Positions 18,010 to 27,308 of a DNA stretch of 28,250 nt are shown here, piece after piece; positions within the stretch are counted from its first letter, which is position 1; every line of letters starts with the position of its first letter. The notes under the pieces are model-generated. The model was not told where the DNA came from. It worked only from the letters and a program-made list of their open reading frames with translations, and made no database searches. This DNA is from Chitinophagaceae bacterium (lineage in GTDB: Bacteria > Bacteroidota > Bacteroidia > Chitinophagales > Chitinophagaceae). The position numbers were made by a program, and so were the translations under genes. The stretch lies in NCBI GenBank assembly GCA_016713085.1, contig JADJPV010000007.1, positions 1 through 28,250 of the forward strand, in the 5' to 3' direction.

Positions 18010-18405
18010 TCAGGCAATCGTCTCTGTTAAATACAGATTGAAATCGGACTTGAGCTTATTGAATTGCTTTTCAACAATCTCCATATCCTTATGCATTTTT
18101 TTAAGTCTTTTTTGTAATTCTTTTAATACAACTGCATCTTCACCGGCTTCTTTAGCCAGTAACTTATCCAGCTCATGAATATCCTGACGTAACATATTAA
18201 CGGTGTCATCTTCAGAAATAAATTTATTCTGAAAGTATTCTGCACGTTCAAGGAACTCGTAATCAGTATCTGCCTGTAATACCTGCGACAAACGATTCTT
18301 CAAATGGTTGTTTTCCTGCTGTATAAACTGCAGGTAACGTTTCCACGTATCGCTTTCATGCCGGTACTGAAGAATTTTTTTGTTTGAAGCCATAGTAATG
18401 ATCAT
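18010..18405 (-). CDS. Hypothetical coiled-coil protein
   Basis: The 131-aa frame (or 127 aa from the second Met at 18393, reading MASNKKILQYRHESD) is highly charged and helical, with heptad-like Leu/Ile spacing through FIQQENNHLKNRLSQVL, MLRQDIHELDKLLAKE and LKELQKRLKKMHKDMEIVEK. No membrane segment, signal peptide or cysteine cluster is visible, so it is cytoplasmic. I do not recognise a family. It is the last gene of the minus-strand run containing the cbb3 oxidase locus but is separated from the SafE-like gene by about 126 bases, so it may have its own promoter. Confidence 0.75.
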   Translation of the reverse strand: MIITMASNKKILQYRHESDTWKRYLQFIQQENNHLKNRLSQVLQADTDYEFLERAEYFQNKFISEDDTVNMLRQDIHELDKLLAKEAGEDAVVLKELQKRLKKMHKDMEIVEKQFNKLKSDFNLYLTETIA

Positions 18406-18531
18406 AAAATTTATTTCTGAACGATATATTTATTTCTACTCTAACAAATCTAAAAACTAAGGCAGCCGTTTCGAATAACAAACGTCACTACCCACCCTGA
18501 TACTTGTCATAGTCAACGGCTGATCTTAATC

Positions 18532-19236
18532 CTAATGACAATTAATTACCTCTCCCGGGGCATTCGCCATTACCGGGCTGATAAATGGTATACCCAGATT
18601 CATTCCCCTTAAAATGAGAATAAAGGCCATTATTGTCATCAGGTAAGGAACCGCATTCTTTATCTTTCTTCTTATTGGAAAGGAGATGGCATTTCCTGCA
18701 ATACTTAAAACCATCATTAACGGCAGTGTTCCTGCGCCAAAAGCAGCCATAAAACCAGTACTTAAACTTAGCTCACTGAAATTTAAGGCACTTGCCAAAG
18801 CAACATATACCATACCGCAGGGTAACAATGCATTCACCATTCCCAAAAAAAGAAAGGATCCTTTTCTTTCTGCCTGTAACAAACGGATCATTTTGTTTTG
18901 AACAAATAGCTGTAACCGCTGCGCCCATTTTGGTTGCCAGGCATTTTGTAAAAAATAATAGTTGATGATAAACAACAGGATTACAGCTCCGCTGATGATT
19001 GACAGCCATTGCTGAAAGCCAGCCATGTAAACAGTGCGCCCTGCCATTCCGAAAATTAAACCGAGAATAGAATAGGTAATAATTCTTCCGGTATTATACA
19101 GTAATGCAGCCAGGCGTTGCTGCCATACCGCAAGGTGCTGCACAGGCAGAGCTAATGCAAGCGGGCCGCACATACCAATGCAATGCAAACTGCTGAATGC
19201 TCCCAAAATTAATCCTGCTGTAATTGCCTGAATCAT
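18532..19236 (-). CDS. SafE/TauE-like membrane protein of the cbb3 locus
   Basis: This 234-aa multi-pass membrane protein is of the 'sulfite exporter TauE/SafE' (DsbD-like) type that commonly ends Bacteroidetes and proteobacterial cco clusters. The first helix carries LHCIGMCGP (Cys19, Met22, Cys23) and the fourth carries LLPCGMVY (Cys140); such Cys/Met motifs suggest copper handling. Around six helices are visible. Its ATG overlaps the stop of ccoH as ATGA (19233-19236), implying translational coupling. The likely role is copper delivery or maturation for the CuB-containing oxidase, by context rather than by sulfite transport. Confidence 0.82.
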   Translation of the reverse strand: MIQAITAGLILGAFSSLHCIGMCGPLALALPVQHLAVWQQRLAALLYNTGRIITYSILGLIFGMAGRTVYMAGFQQWLSIISGAVILLFIINYYFLQNAWQPKWAQRLQLFVQNKMIRLLQAERKGSFLFLGMVNALLPCGMVYVALASALNFSELSLSTGFMAAFGAGTLPLMMVLSIAGNAISFPIRRKIKNAVPYLMTIMAFILILRGMNLGIPFISPVMANAPGEVINCH

Positions 19237-19678
19237 TCGTTAATACTTACCGGTTGTTCGTTATAGTAATTCTGATTATCTGTTTTCCAGTTAATTTTTA
19301 ATACATACTTGCCGGGTAAAATATCTTTTGCCGGAATAATCTGAACTGCCTCTTCTGATAACTGAATATTTATTTTTTTATCTTTTCCTGAATCTGCAGA
19401 ACAGTAGAAGAAAATAGTTCCTTCTGCTTTCTTCTGTTTCATTTCCTGCGGAAACTGTATACTGATCTGATCATTCTGTTGCTGTACCTGTATTCCGCTG
19501 CTAAGTTTGTTTGCAAGGTTGGTACCATCAATTACCTGCTGATAAGCGAGTTCATCTTTATAGTAGTCTTTACTCACCAGGTCGAAATGTGATTGAGTGG
19601 TTTTGTATATCAAAAAAAGATGAATGCTGCAAAAGCTATAAATACAATCGTCAGTTTATGTCCCCAATTCAGTGTCAT
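19233..19678 (-). CDS. ccoH: FixH/CcoH family protein (one frame break)
   Basis: The ATG at 19678 opens MTLNWGHKLTIVFIAFAAFI, a single N-terminal membrane anchor, but the frame stops right after at a TGA that follows a T7 run (about 19611-19617). In the neighbouring frame the protein goes on as IYKTTQSHFDLVSKDYYKDE, then AYQQVIDGTNLANK and a periplasmic immunoglobulin-like domain ending YYNEQPVSINE. One base in the T-run restores about 148 aa, typical of FixH, an assembly factor of cbb3 oxidase. It sits 11 bases after ccoG and overlaps the SafE-like gene by 4 bases. The alternative start at 19613 would lack the membrane anchor, so it is unlikely. Confidence 0.82.
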
Positions 19679-19689
19679 AGTAATTTAAT

Positions 19690-21102
19690 TTATTCGTTTA
19701 CGTATACAGGCCCGAGAAAACTTGTTTTGATTACATCAATTTTCTTTTCACCGTTATATAAACCAACTTTTAAAATAGTTTTACGTTTAGTAATGCTTTT
19801 ATTGGGTAGAGTAATAAAGAATGATCCGGCACCCTGTCCATCACTGTGTACATGAATGAATTCGCCCACCATTTGAACTTTTCCGTTTCCCCCTTCTATT
19901 CTTACCGTAAGCGGTATATCGTTAACAGTCTTATTCATCACCTTAATATTGTACAGGTTTGAAACGCTGTCGGTTCCTTTTTCCTGGTACAGTAAACCCG
20001 GTGTACGCATTACGGTTGCTTTTACATCTTTTTGGGATACCAGTAAAATGGTTAGCAGGCTCAACAATACAACCAGCAAGACAGTATACATACGCATACG
20101 TCGTGTATAATGCAGCTTCTCATGATTGGCAATTCCATTTTCACTTGCATAACGGATCAGCCCTTTCTTAAAGCCAACGCTTTCCATCATATGATCGCAG
20201 GCATCAATACAGGCTGTACAACCAACACATTCCATTTGAGTGCCGTTACGGATATCAATTCCTGTTGGGCAAACTTTTACACACTGGCCACAATCAATGC
20301 AATCACCTGCTGTTCTTTCTTCTTTTTTATTAAACTTTTTTCTTTCTTCTCCACGTTTGTAATCATAAGCAACAATCATGGAGTTTCTGTCGAGCAGTAC
20401 ACCCTGCAATCTTCCGTAAGGACAAACAACAATACAAGCCTGTTCTCTGAAGTTTGCATATACAGCATAAAATACTCCACTGAAAACCATCAGTGCTGCA
20501 ATATTTCCCACATTTTCTGTTGGCCTCTGTATCATTTCCCACAACTCTTTAATACCGATAACATAAGCCAGAAAATAATTGGCAATAAGGATGGCTAAAA
20601 CATAAAAGACTACATGCTTGGTTACTTTACGAACAATTTTGTTGGTTGTCCATGGGCTGGCTGCCAGTATTTTCTGCTTTGGGGCATCACCTTCAATTAA
20701 ATATTCAAGCTTACGGAACAGCATTTCCATGAAGTTCGTTTGCGGACATATCCAGCCACAGAACAAACGGCCGAATGCTGCTGTAAACAGAATAATGAAA
20801 ACCACAAACGTAATCATGATGATTCCAAAAATGAAAAAATCCTGTGGCCAGAAAACCTGGCCAAAGAGAATAAACTTTGCTTTTGGTACATTGAACAGAA
20901 ACAGAGGCCTTCCTTTTATATAAATAAAAGGAAGAGTGAGAAAGATCAGAAAAAAGAACCCGCTTACAATCGTCCGGATATTATAAAACTTCCCCTTTGG
21001 TTTTTGGGCATAAATCCATTTACGTTTACCCTCTTCGTCTACTGTGGCAATCCTGTCACGAAAGGATTGCTTTTCCTGATCTTTTACCTCTGTGTCTGAC
21101 AT
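19690..21102 (-). CDS. ccoG: CcoG, cbb3 oxidase accessory iron-sulfur protein
   Basis: This intact 470-aa membrane protein of the RdxA/FixG/CcoG family is thought to reduce copper during assembly of the oxidase. Helices are seen near residues 45-62, 88-110, 163-182 and 203-216. CGWICP (115-120) is the quinol/copper-side Cys motif; CIVVCP follows at 223-228. Two 4Fe-4S clusters are coordinated by CIDCGQCVKVCP (268-279) and CVGCTACIDACD (292-303). After a last helix (334-354) comes a C-terminal immunoglobulin-like domain (about 370-465). It starts 15 bases after the ccoP stop and belongs to the same operon. Confidence 0.95.
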   Translation of the reverse strand: MSDTEVKDQEKQSFRDRIATVDEEGKRKWIYAQKPKGKFYNIRTIVSGFFFLIFLTLPFIYIKGRPLFLFNVPKAKFILFGQVFWPQDFFIFGIIMITFVVFIILFTAAFGRLFCGWICPQTNFMEMLFRKLEYLIEGDAPKQKILAASPWTTNKIVRKVTKHVVFYVLAILIANYFLAYVIGIKELWEMIQRPTENVGNIAALMVFSGVFYAVYANFREQACIVVCPYGRLQGVLLDRNSMIVAYDYKRGEERKKFNKKEERTAGDCIDCGQCVKVCPTGIDIRNGTQMECVGCTACIDACDHMMESVGFKKGLIRYASENGIANHEKLHYTRRMRMYTVLLVVLLSLLTILLVSQKDVKATVMRTPGLLYQEKGTDSVSNLYNIKVMNKTVNDIPLTVRIEGGNGKVQMVGEFIHVHSDGQGAGSFFITLPNKSITKRKTILKVGLYNGEKKIDVIKTSFLGPVYVNE

Positions 21103-21117
21103 GATTTTTCGTTCTGC

Positions 21118-22299
21118 TTATTTAATTGAATCTGTTTTTACTGCTGCTGAATCTGCTGCCGGTGCTGCAGCATTTTCCTGGTACAACTCACCCTGTTTTT
21201 CTTTTGGATTGGGAGGGTTGGTGCCATGCAATGATTTTACATAACTGGTCAGCTGTGCAATCTGAACGGGAGAGTAATCATCTTTCCAGCTCTTCATTCC
21301 TTTTTCAGGCCAGCCATATTTGATTGTCTTGAAAATTTCTTTTACACTTCCACTGTGTATCCAGTAATCATCAGTTAAATTTGGTCCTACACCACCTTGC
21401 CCTTCTTTGCCATGACAGGCTGCACACATCAGTTCGAAATTTGTTTTACCTGCTTTTAAGGCAGCCTCATCTTTTAACAGCACCACTGTGTTTTCATCTA
21501 CATTGTTTGCAGACTTTGAAAGGAAAGCAGCTTTCTGTTCTTCACCTTTTTTCCAGGCATTTTCAAATTCCTGTTTGCTTAAAGGAGCTGTTTCTGCAAT
21601 ATGATAACGGTACAGGTAAATTACACCAACAATAATTGTCAGGTAAAATCCATATAACCACCAGCCGGGTAATTTATTATCCAGCTCACGGATGCCATCA
21701 TAGTCATGACCCAGATCAATTTTAGATTCCTGTTCTGCAGGCCTGAAGCTGTTGATTTTATCCCACCATGTACTAAAGCTGCCGGAAGGTTTGCTTACAG
21801 TTGTACCATCCGCTGCAACTGCTGCAAATGCATTTTCTTTAACCAGGAAGTTTCTTACAAATAATCCCATTACAATTATAACAATCAGTTCAATTGCAAT
21901 AACGGAAGCCAGCAGATAAAAGGTAAGAGGTGTTAATCCTGCAATTGATGCAGGTGCAGCCGGTGCTGTTGTTGCAGCATCCTGCGCAAGACCGATAGCA
22001 GGCGATAAAAAGGCAATTAAACCGGCAACTGTTTTTACTGAATTGCTTTTCAGTTTTGAGCTGTGCCATTTTGCAGTACCAAGTACAACATTTGCCAGCA
22101 GTGCAATTACAAGTAACAGTACAAGAATAATTGCAAGCATTGTAATAGCCATTGGATTGCTCCAGATTGACTGTGGTGCTGCTTCAGGAACCGTTGCAGT
22201 TTGCTGTGCTGATGCAGCAAAGGTTGTAAACAGGAACGTAAAGGCAAGCATTGTTTTGCCAACTCCTGTCATTAAAAAATATTTTTTTATGTTTAACAT
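21118..22299 (-). CDS. ccoP: CcoP, cbb3 oxidase cytochrome c subunit
   Basis: This 393-aa subunit carries one c-type heme: CAACH at 292-296, with Met335 (GWPEKGMKSW) as the probable second axial ligand. The FixP/CcoP signature LDNKLPGWWLYGFYLTI (206-222) precedes it. The N-terminus is long, with a hydrophobic signal/anchor (residues 10-33), further helices at 50-74 and 124-148, and Ala/Pro/Thr-rich linkers. The single heme, instead of the two of proteobacterial CcoP, is usual in Bacteroidetes. The start could also be the Met at residue 10. The C-terminus is an Ala/Asp tail. It lies 14 bases after ccoQ and 15 bases before ccoG. Confidence 0.93.
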   Translation of the reverse strand: MLNIKKYFLMTGVGKTMLAFTFLFTTFAASAQQTATVPEAAPQSIWSNPMAITMLAIILVLLLVIALLANVVLGTAKWHSSKLKSNSVKTVAGLIAFLSPAIGLAQDAATTAPAAPASIAGLTPLTFYLLASVIAIELIVIIVMGLFVRNFLVKENAFAAVAADGTTVSKPSGSFSTWWDKINSFRPAEQESKIDLGHDYDGIRELDNKLPGWWLYGFYLTIIVGVIYLYRYHIAETAPLSKQEFENAWKKGEEQKAAFLSKSANNVDENTVVLLKDEAALKAGKTNFELMCAACHGKEGQGGVGPNLTDDYWIHSGSVKEIFKTIKYGWPEKGMKSWKDDYSPVQIAQLTSYVKSLHGTNPPNPKEKQGELYQENAAAPAADSAAVKTDSIK

Positions 22300-22313
22300 C
22301 TTGCTTTAGTTTT

Positions 22314-22475
22314 TTAGTTATCTAATGGAATTCGACTGATCTCATTCAATTCTTTTTTATCTGTTCTGGCAAGCCAAACAATCATTACACAGAAGAAGAT
22401 AAAGAAGATGAGAAAAGAGGTTAACCCGTAAATGCTTACGTTACTTATTTTTTCTAAATAATTAATGAATTTCAT
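22314..22475 (-). CDS. ccoQ: CcoQ/FixQ-like small membrane subunit
   Basis: This 53-aa gene starts at ATG 22475 (MKFINYLEKISNVSIYG) with one transmembrane helix (TSFLIFFIFFCVMIVWLA) followed by a charged tail RTDKKELNEISRIPLDN. Size, topology and position between ccoNO and ccoP identify it as the CcoQ component, which stabilises the oxidase. It lies 24 bases after ccoO and 14 before ccoP. The sequence itself is poorly conserved in this family, so the call rests mainly on position and shape. Confidence 0.82.
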   Translation of the reverse strand: MKFINYLEKISNVSIYGLTSFLIFFIFFCVMIVWLARTDKKELNEISRIPLDN

Positions 22476-22499
22476 TTCTTATTTTTTTCGGTGAGCATT

Positions 22500-23525
22500 T
22501 TAGTTTGAAGCTGTTACAGGTTTCTTTTCAGCCTTAATATCCTTACCCATACGTTGCAGGTAAGCAATCAGCGCTATAATTTCCTTATTGGCAGGAGTTT
22601 GAATCTTGTCAATTTTCAAATTGATGCGGATACTGTTTGCCTGTGTCATCAGATCCCTGTTTGCAATTTTATCATAACCTTCAGGATAAGGAACACCTAA
22701 GGTTTGCATTGCCCTGATCTTTGCAGCTGTAATAGTAGTATCAAGATCATTATCAAGTAACCATGTATACTGAGGCATTATTGATCCGGGCGACATTGTA
22801 CGGGGATCCATCATATGATTATAATGCCAGCTGTCGGGATATTTACCACCAATTCTTGCTAAGTCCGGACCTGTACGTTTACTTCCCCACTGGAACGGAT
22901 GATCATACACAAATTCGCCAGCTTTTGAATATTCACCATATCTCGCAACTTCATCACGGAACGGACGGATCATTTGGGAGTGACAGGTATAGCAACCTTC
23001 ACGAACATAAATATCACGGCCCTGTAATTCAAGCGGAGTATATGGTTTTACACTTGTAATGGTTGGAATATTTGACTTAATTAAGAAGGTTGGAACAATC
23101 TCAATTAAACCACCAATAGCAACAACTATTAAACTGATAACAAGCATCATTACCGGTCTTTTTTCAATCCATCTGTGCCAGTATTCTTTTTTATGTGCTT
23201 CCGCTTTTGCAAGAGGTGCTGCTTCAGCTGGTTCATTGGCAATAAAGCTTCCCTGTTTTGCAGTCTTCATTAAATTGTACACCATCATAATGGCACCTGT
23301 TAAGTAAAGAGTACCACCAATACTTCTCATGATATACATAGGAATAATATTGGTTACAGTTTCAAGAAACTGGAACTTCAACTGTCCTTCATCGGTGAAT
23401 TGTTTCCACATATCGGCCTGTGCAAAACCGGCCCAGTAAAGTGGAATGGCATACACAACAATACCAATTGTTCCTAACCAGAAGTGATTGGTTGCTAACT
23501 TTTTGAATACAGTGTAGTGCCCCAC
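22500..23525 (-). CDS. ccoO: CcoO portion of fused CcoNO (cytochrome c subunit II)
   Basis: The first 43 residues (KLATNHFWLGTIGIVVYAIP onward) are the last helix of CcoN, showing that subunits I and II are fused in one gene, as in other Bacteroidetes. After helices at about 61-85 and 126-148 comes the CcoO domain with heme motif CYTCH (178-182) in EGCYTCHSQMIRPFRDEV, then YDHPFQWGSKRTGPDLARIG and the Met ligand region SPGSIMPQYTWL. The apparent start MGHYTVF at 23525 is an artefact of a frame break near 23505, where one A is missing from TTCAAAAAG: the real junction reads LYSKKLATNHF. The heme domain faces the periplasm and passes electrons from CcoP to the CcoN centre. Confidence 0.92.
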   Translation of the reverse strand: MGHYTVFKKLATNHFWLGTIGIVVYAIPLYWAGFAQADMWKQFTDEGQLKFQFLETVTNIIPMYIMRSIGGTLYLTGAIMMVYNLMKTAKQGSFIANEPAEAAPLAKAEAHKKEYWHRWIEKRPVMMLVISLIVVAIGGLIEIVPTFLIKSNIPTITSVKPYTPLELQGRDIYVREGCYTCHSQMIRPFRDEVARYGEYSKAGEFVYDHPFQWGSKRTGPDLARIGGKYPDSWHYNHMMDPRTMSPGSIMPQYTWLLDNDLDTTITAAKIRAMQTLGVPYPEGYDKIANRDLMTQANSIRINLKIDKIQTPANKEIIALIAYLQRMGKDIKAEKKPVTASN

Positions 23526-24627
23526 ATTTTAGGAATTAAATAATAGAGCACACCAAATGCCATAAAACCATTCCAGCCTAAACCTCCAATATGAACGTGC
23601 CCTACAATCCAGTCAGTAAAGTGTGCAATCGCATTTACGCTTTTCAAACTCATCATGGGTCCTTCAAAAGTGCTCATACCATAACAGGTAACAGCAACCA
23701 CAAAGAATTTTAATACAGGTTCTTCACGCACTTTGTCCCACGCACCACGTAATGTAAATAAACCATTCAGCATACCTCCCCAGCTTGGTGCAATCAGCAT
23801 TACACTGAATACAGTACCGAGAGATTGCGCCCAATCAGGCAATGCAGTATAAATTAAATGGTGAGGGCCTGCCCAGATATAAAGGAAGATAAGCGCCCAG
23901 AAGTGGATAATTGATAAACGATAAGAATATACAGGACGGTTCGCTGCTTTTGGCAGGAAATAATACATTAAACCCAGAATGGGAGTAGTAAGGAAAAATG
24001 CCACAGCATTATGACCGTACCACCACTGTACCAATGCATCCTGAACACCGGCATAAAAACTATAGCTTTTTATCCAGGAGAAAGGAAGTTCAAATGAGTT
24101 TACAATATGGAGCATCGCTACTGTTATCCATGTGGCTATGTAAAACCAAATGGCAACATAAATATGACTTTCTCTTCTTTTAATTAATGTACCAAACATG
24201 TTGATACCAAATACTACCTATATTAATGTAATAAGGATATCAATTGGCCATTCAAGTTCAGCATACTCTTTACCGGTTGTAAAACCGAAAAATAAAGTAA
24301 CCGCTGCTAATAAAATTATTAACTGCCATCCCCAAAAATGTATCCAACTTAATTTGTCGTTGAACATACGGGCTTTGGTAAGACGCTGCAGTGAATAATA
24401 AATGCCCATAAACATACTGTTGCCTACAAAGGCAAAAATGATAGCATTTGTGTGAATGGGCCGAAGACGACCGAAGGTGGTGCCCGGATAATTGAGTGAG
24501 ATAGCCGGAAAATAAAATTGAATGGCTACCAGCAATCCAACGAGCATGCCTACAATACCCCAAGCGGCTGTGGCAATGGCGAAGTACTTTACGATCTTGT
24601 TGTCGTAGTTAAACTTTCTAATTGCAT
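23495..24627 (-). CDS. ccoN: CcoN portion of fused CcoNO (catalytic subunit I), broken by TAG and indel
   Basis: This is the heme-copper catalytic subunit. Heme and CuB ligand regions are visible: RPIHTNAIIFAF, WWYGHNAVAFFLTTP, WAGPHHLIYTALPDW and HFTDWIVGHVHIGGLGW. The gene probably starts at ATG 24627 behind AGGAAG; one A added near 24613 gives MQLEKFNYDNKIVKYFAIAT, a typical CcoN start. At 24220-24218 an in-frame TAG interrupts WPIDILITLI and VVFGINMFGTLIK exactly where relatives have a Trp (TGG), so a single-base change is implied. A third break near 23505 precedes the CcoO part. Repaired, the fusion is about 708 aa. It starts 17 bases after ccoS. It reduces oxygen at high affinity and pumps protons. 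Confidence 0.92.
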
Positions 24628-24644
24628 AACTTCCTGTTTGATTA

Positions 24645-24839
24645 TTATGGTTTTGAGTTCTGGTTTACTGAGTTAGGAGAAGAGTTTTCTTTTTCTGAGA
24701 CAGGATTGTCGAACAGCATTCTCAAGGGGGGGGATACCTGGTCATCATACTGACCGTTTTTAACGCTCCATAAGAAAGCCGCTAAAAACAACGATGCCAC
24801 AGATACACTGGCAATAAGCAATAGTATTATAACACTCAT
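24645..24839 (-). CDS. ccoS: CcoS, cbb3 oxidase maturation protein
   Basis: This intact 64-aa protein has an N-terminal membrane helix (MSVIILLLIASVSVASLFLA) and the CcoS signature FLWSVKNGQYDDQVSPPLRM. CcoS is needed to insert heme and copper into CcoN. A run of eight C on the coding strand encodes part of the SPP motif and remains in frame. It is the first gene after the FNR-like box and precedes ccoNO by 17 bases. Confidence 0.95.
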   Translation of the reverse strand: MSVIILLLIASVSVASLFLAAFLWSVKNGQYDDQVSPPLRMLFDNPVSEKENSSPNSVNQNSKP

Positions 24840-24911
24840 ATAGACTTTCTTTTATCCTGTAAAAATATTTTTCGCAACCCTAATTGAGGCTGACAGAAAT
24901 CAGACAAAAAG

Positions 24912-24925
24912 TTGATTCCTGTCAA
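24912..24925. promoter_or_regulatory. FNR/FixK-type box upstream of ccoS
   Basis: TTGAT-TCCT-GTCAA matches the FNR/FixK palindrome TTGAT-N4-ATCAA at nine of ten positions. It lies 73 bases upstream of ccoS in the only sizeable gap (about 114 bases) within the cco locus. A wider inverted repeat TGACAG (24891-24896) / CTGTCA (24919-24924) overlaps it. A -7-like TATTTTTA on the minus strand (24867-24860) would place the box centre roughly 65 bases upstream of transcription start. Confidence 0.55.
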
Positions 24926-24953
24926 ATTCTTATGACTTTAGTCAGCTTTTTAG

Positions 24954-27308
24954 TTATTTCAGCTTCAAAAACTTGGCTGATAAGGTTGATGCTCCGAATG
25001 AGAGCAAAATGATGGTAATGGAGCTTGATGGCATCAAAATAGCTGCGATTAATGGAGAAAGAGTTCCCTGAACAGCGAAAGACAATCCGATGACATTGTA
25101 AAGAATCGATAAAATAAAAATCCCGACAACGATTTGTTTGTTGGCTTTTGTTAACCGGAGGTAAGCTGCAAGTTTATGTAACCTGTCGGCTTCCAGAATA
25201 CCATCGCTGGCCGGAGTAAAGTTGTTGGTGCTTTCGGTAACTGCAATCCCTGCATTACTTTGTTTTAATGCACCTGCATCATTTAATCCATCGCCCACCA
25301 TAATTACTCTATCGCCCAATTCCTGTTGTAACTTTATATAGGCAAGTTTTTCATGAGGCTTTTGATTGAAGAGAAATGTCGACTTTTTGCCAATAGCCAT
25401 TTGAAGTGTTCTTTTTCACTTTCGTTATCGCCTGAAAGAACAGAGATTTTATAATACTTCTGCAGTTTCTTTATTTGTGAAAGAAGAGATGGACGGTAAT
25501 GATTACGGATGGTAAAATGACCGATCAGGTTCCCGTCAATCATTATATACAGGCTGCTTCCTGAAGTTGATTCCCGGGTTCACCGTTACAAACTCTGCCG
25601 ATCCAATGGAGATGATTCTGTTCTCAACAATTCCCTGGATACCTTTGCCTGTTATTTCATTAAAGTTTTTAACGGTTCTGTTTTCAGGAATTCCTAAATG
25701 TTTTACCAGTAGTTTGCTCAGCGGGTGGGTGCTTTGAGCAGCAAGTGCTGCAATATCTGGTTTGTCTTTTCGGTTCAGAAAATTACCTGAGAAAACAACA
25801 TCCTGATCATTTGTTGTAGTTAATGTTCCGGTTTTATCAAACACAATATGATCAGCATTGGCTATTTCTTCAATTACCTGTGCATTACGCAGGTATAATT
25901 TGTTCTTTGCCAGTATGCGCAACACATTTCCGTTGGTGAAATTATTTGAAAGCAGCAAAGCACATGGACATGCAACAATGAGAATGGTTGTAACTACATT
26001 CCATGCTTTGGTTCCATCGTAAAAACTCCAGTACAGGGCACCTGCTAACGCAATGGTAAATACGATCCATGTAAAATACCGGCTGAGGATATTTACAAAT
26101 GATTTTTCATCTTCCTTTGGTTTTTCATCTTTGTTCCAGAGTTTGGTGAGGTAGCTTTGGGCCACTTCTTTCATGGTAAGTATTTCAATATTGCCGCCTG
26201 TTTGTTTGCCGCCTGCATAAACAAGTTCGCCCATTTCTTTTAATACAGGGAGTGATTCACCTGTTACAAAACTGTAATCAATCAAAGCTTTTCCTCTTGT
26301 AAGCAAACCATCAACCGGTATCAGTTCTTCATGATGAATAAGAATTGTATCGCCGGTTTTCAGATCAGGCAAAGCAGTTGGAATTTCTTTTCCTTCTTTC
26401 ATGATTGTAACGGCAATAGGGAAATAAGCAGTATAGTCCCGTTCAAATGATAATTGCTGATAAGTTTTTTCCTGCAGTATGCGTCCAACAAGCATAAAGA
26501 AAACAATGCCGGTCATTGAATCGAAATAACCACTGCCGGTATTGCTGAATATTTCATACACACTGCGGCCAAAAGTCATGATGATGGCTAAAGCAATAGG
26601 TGCATCAATATTGAGATACTTATGCCGGAGACTTCCCCATGCACTCTGATAAAACGGAATAGAACTGTATAATAAAACAGGGATTGACAAAACAAGATTA
26701 AAATACCTGAACATATTCTGCAAGCCTCTGTCTGCATCTTCCAGTCCAAGATATTCAGGAAAACTCATGAGCATGATATTGGCGAAGCAAAACCCTGCAA
26801 CACCTAACTGGTAAATAAGACTTCGTTGAATACGTGGCTTTGCTTCCTGTAAATTCTGCAGACTGATATATGGCTCGTAGCCGATGCCGGTTAACAGTTC
26901 GGCTACTGTACGCAGCTTTGTTGACTGGTGGTTGAAGACAATATCAACTTCTTTACGGGTGAAATTTACCCTTGATGAAATGATATCTTTATTAAGACGG
27001 TGTAAATTTTCAAGCAACCATAAACAGGAACTGCAGTGAATTTGCGGCAGGTAAAATGTAATATGTGTCTGTTCACTATTCTTGAAAGAGAGCCAGCTGC
27101 TGCTGAATTTTTTCATCTTCCAAGATGAAAATTTATCCTTCCTTACTTCAATACGCTGGCTTAGGCCCGGGTTTTCGTTAAGATTATAATATTCACATAA
27201 ATCACTCTGGTTAAGAACCAGGTACACTGTTTTACAACCCTGGCAGCAAAAACTTTTGTCATCAATTTTTATCTGCTCAGTAATGCAATCGTCACAGTAT
27301 GATAGCAT
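24954..27308 (-). CDS. ccoI: CcoI, copper-exporting P-type ATPase (two frame breaks)
   Basis: The N-terminus has a Cys-rich metal-binding region (CDDC at 5-8, CCQGC at 21-25) and an HMA-like domain with CSSC (92-95). P-type ATPase motifs follow: TGES (349-352), the transmembrane copper site CPC (447-449, VACPCALLL), the phosphorylation motif DKTGTLT (Asp491), THPLSK, and GDGLND in the last third. Eight membrane helices are expected. One frame change near 25570 (beside CCCGGG) joins to GSSLYIMIDGNLIGHF; another near 25392 gives HFKWLLGKKSTFLFNQKP. Repaired, it is about 785 aa. CcoI/FixI moves copper out of the cytoplasm for CuB insertion into CcoN. Only about 114 bases separate it from ccoS on the same strand. 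Confidence 0.93.

Noticed and set aside
23495..23525. Separate ccoN and ccoO genes overlapping by 31 bases
   Set aside because: The overlap arises from a missing A near 23505; one base restores a continuous CcoN-CcoO fusion as known in Bacteroidetes.
24198..24220. UAG recoded as an amino acid
   Set aside because: Only one conserved gene shows an in-frame TAG, the region is rich in sequence errors, and the expected codon TGG differs by one base.
24726..24733. Run of eight G within ccoS as a phase-variation tract
   Set aside because: The CcoS frame is intact across it and the Pro codons it encodes are conserved in the family; a phase-variable assembly factor has no other support.
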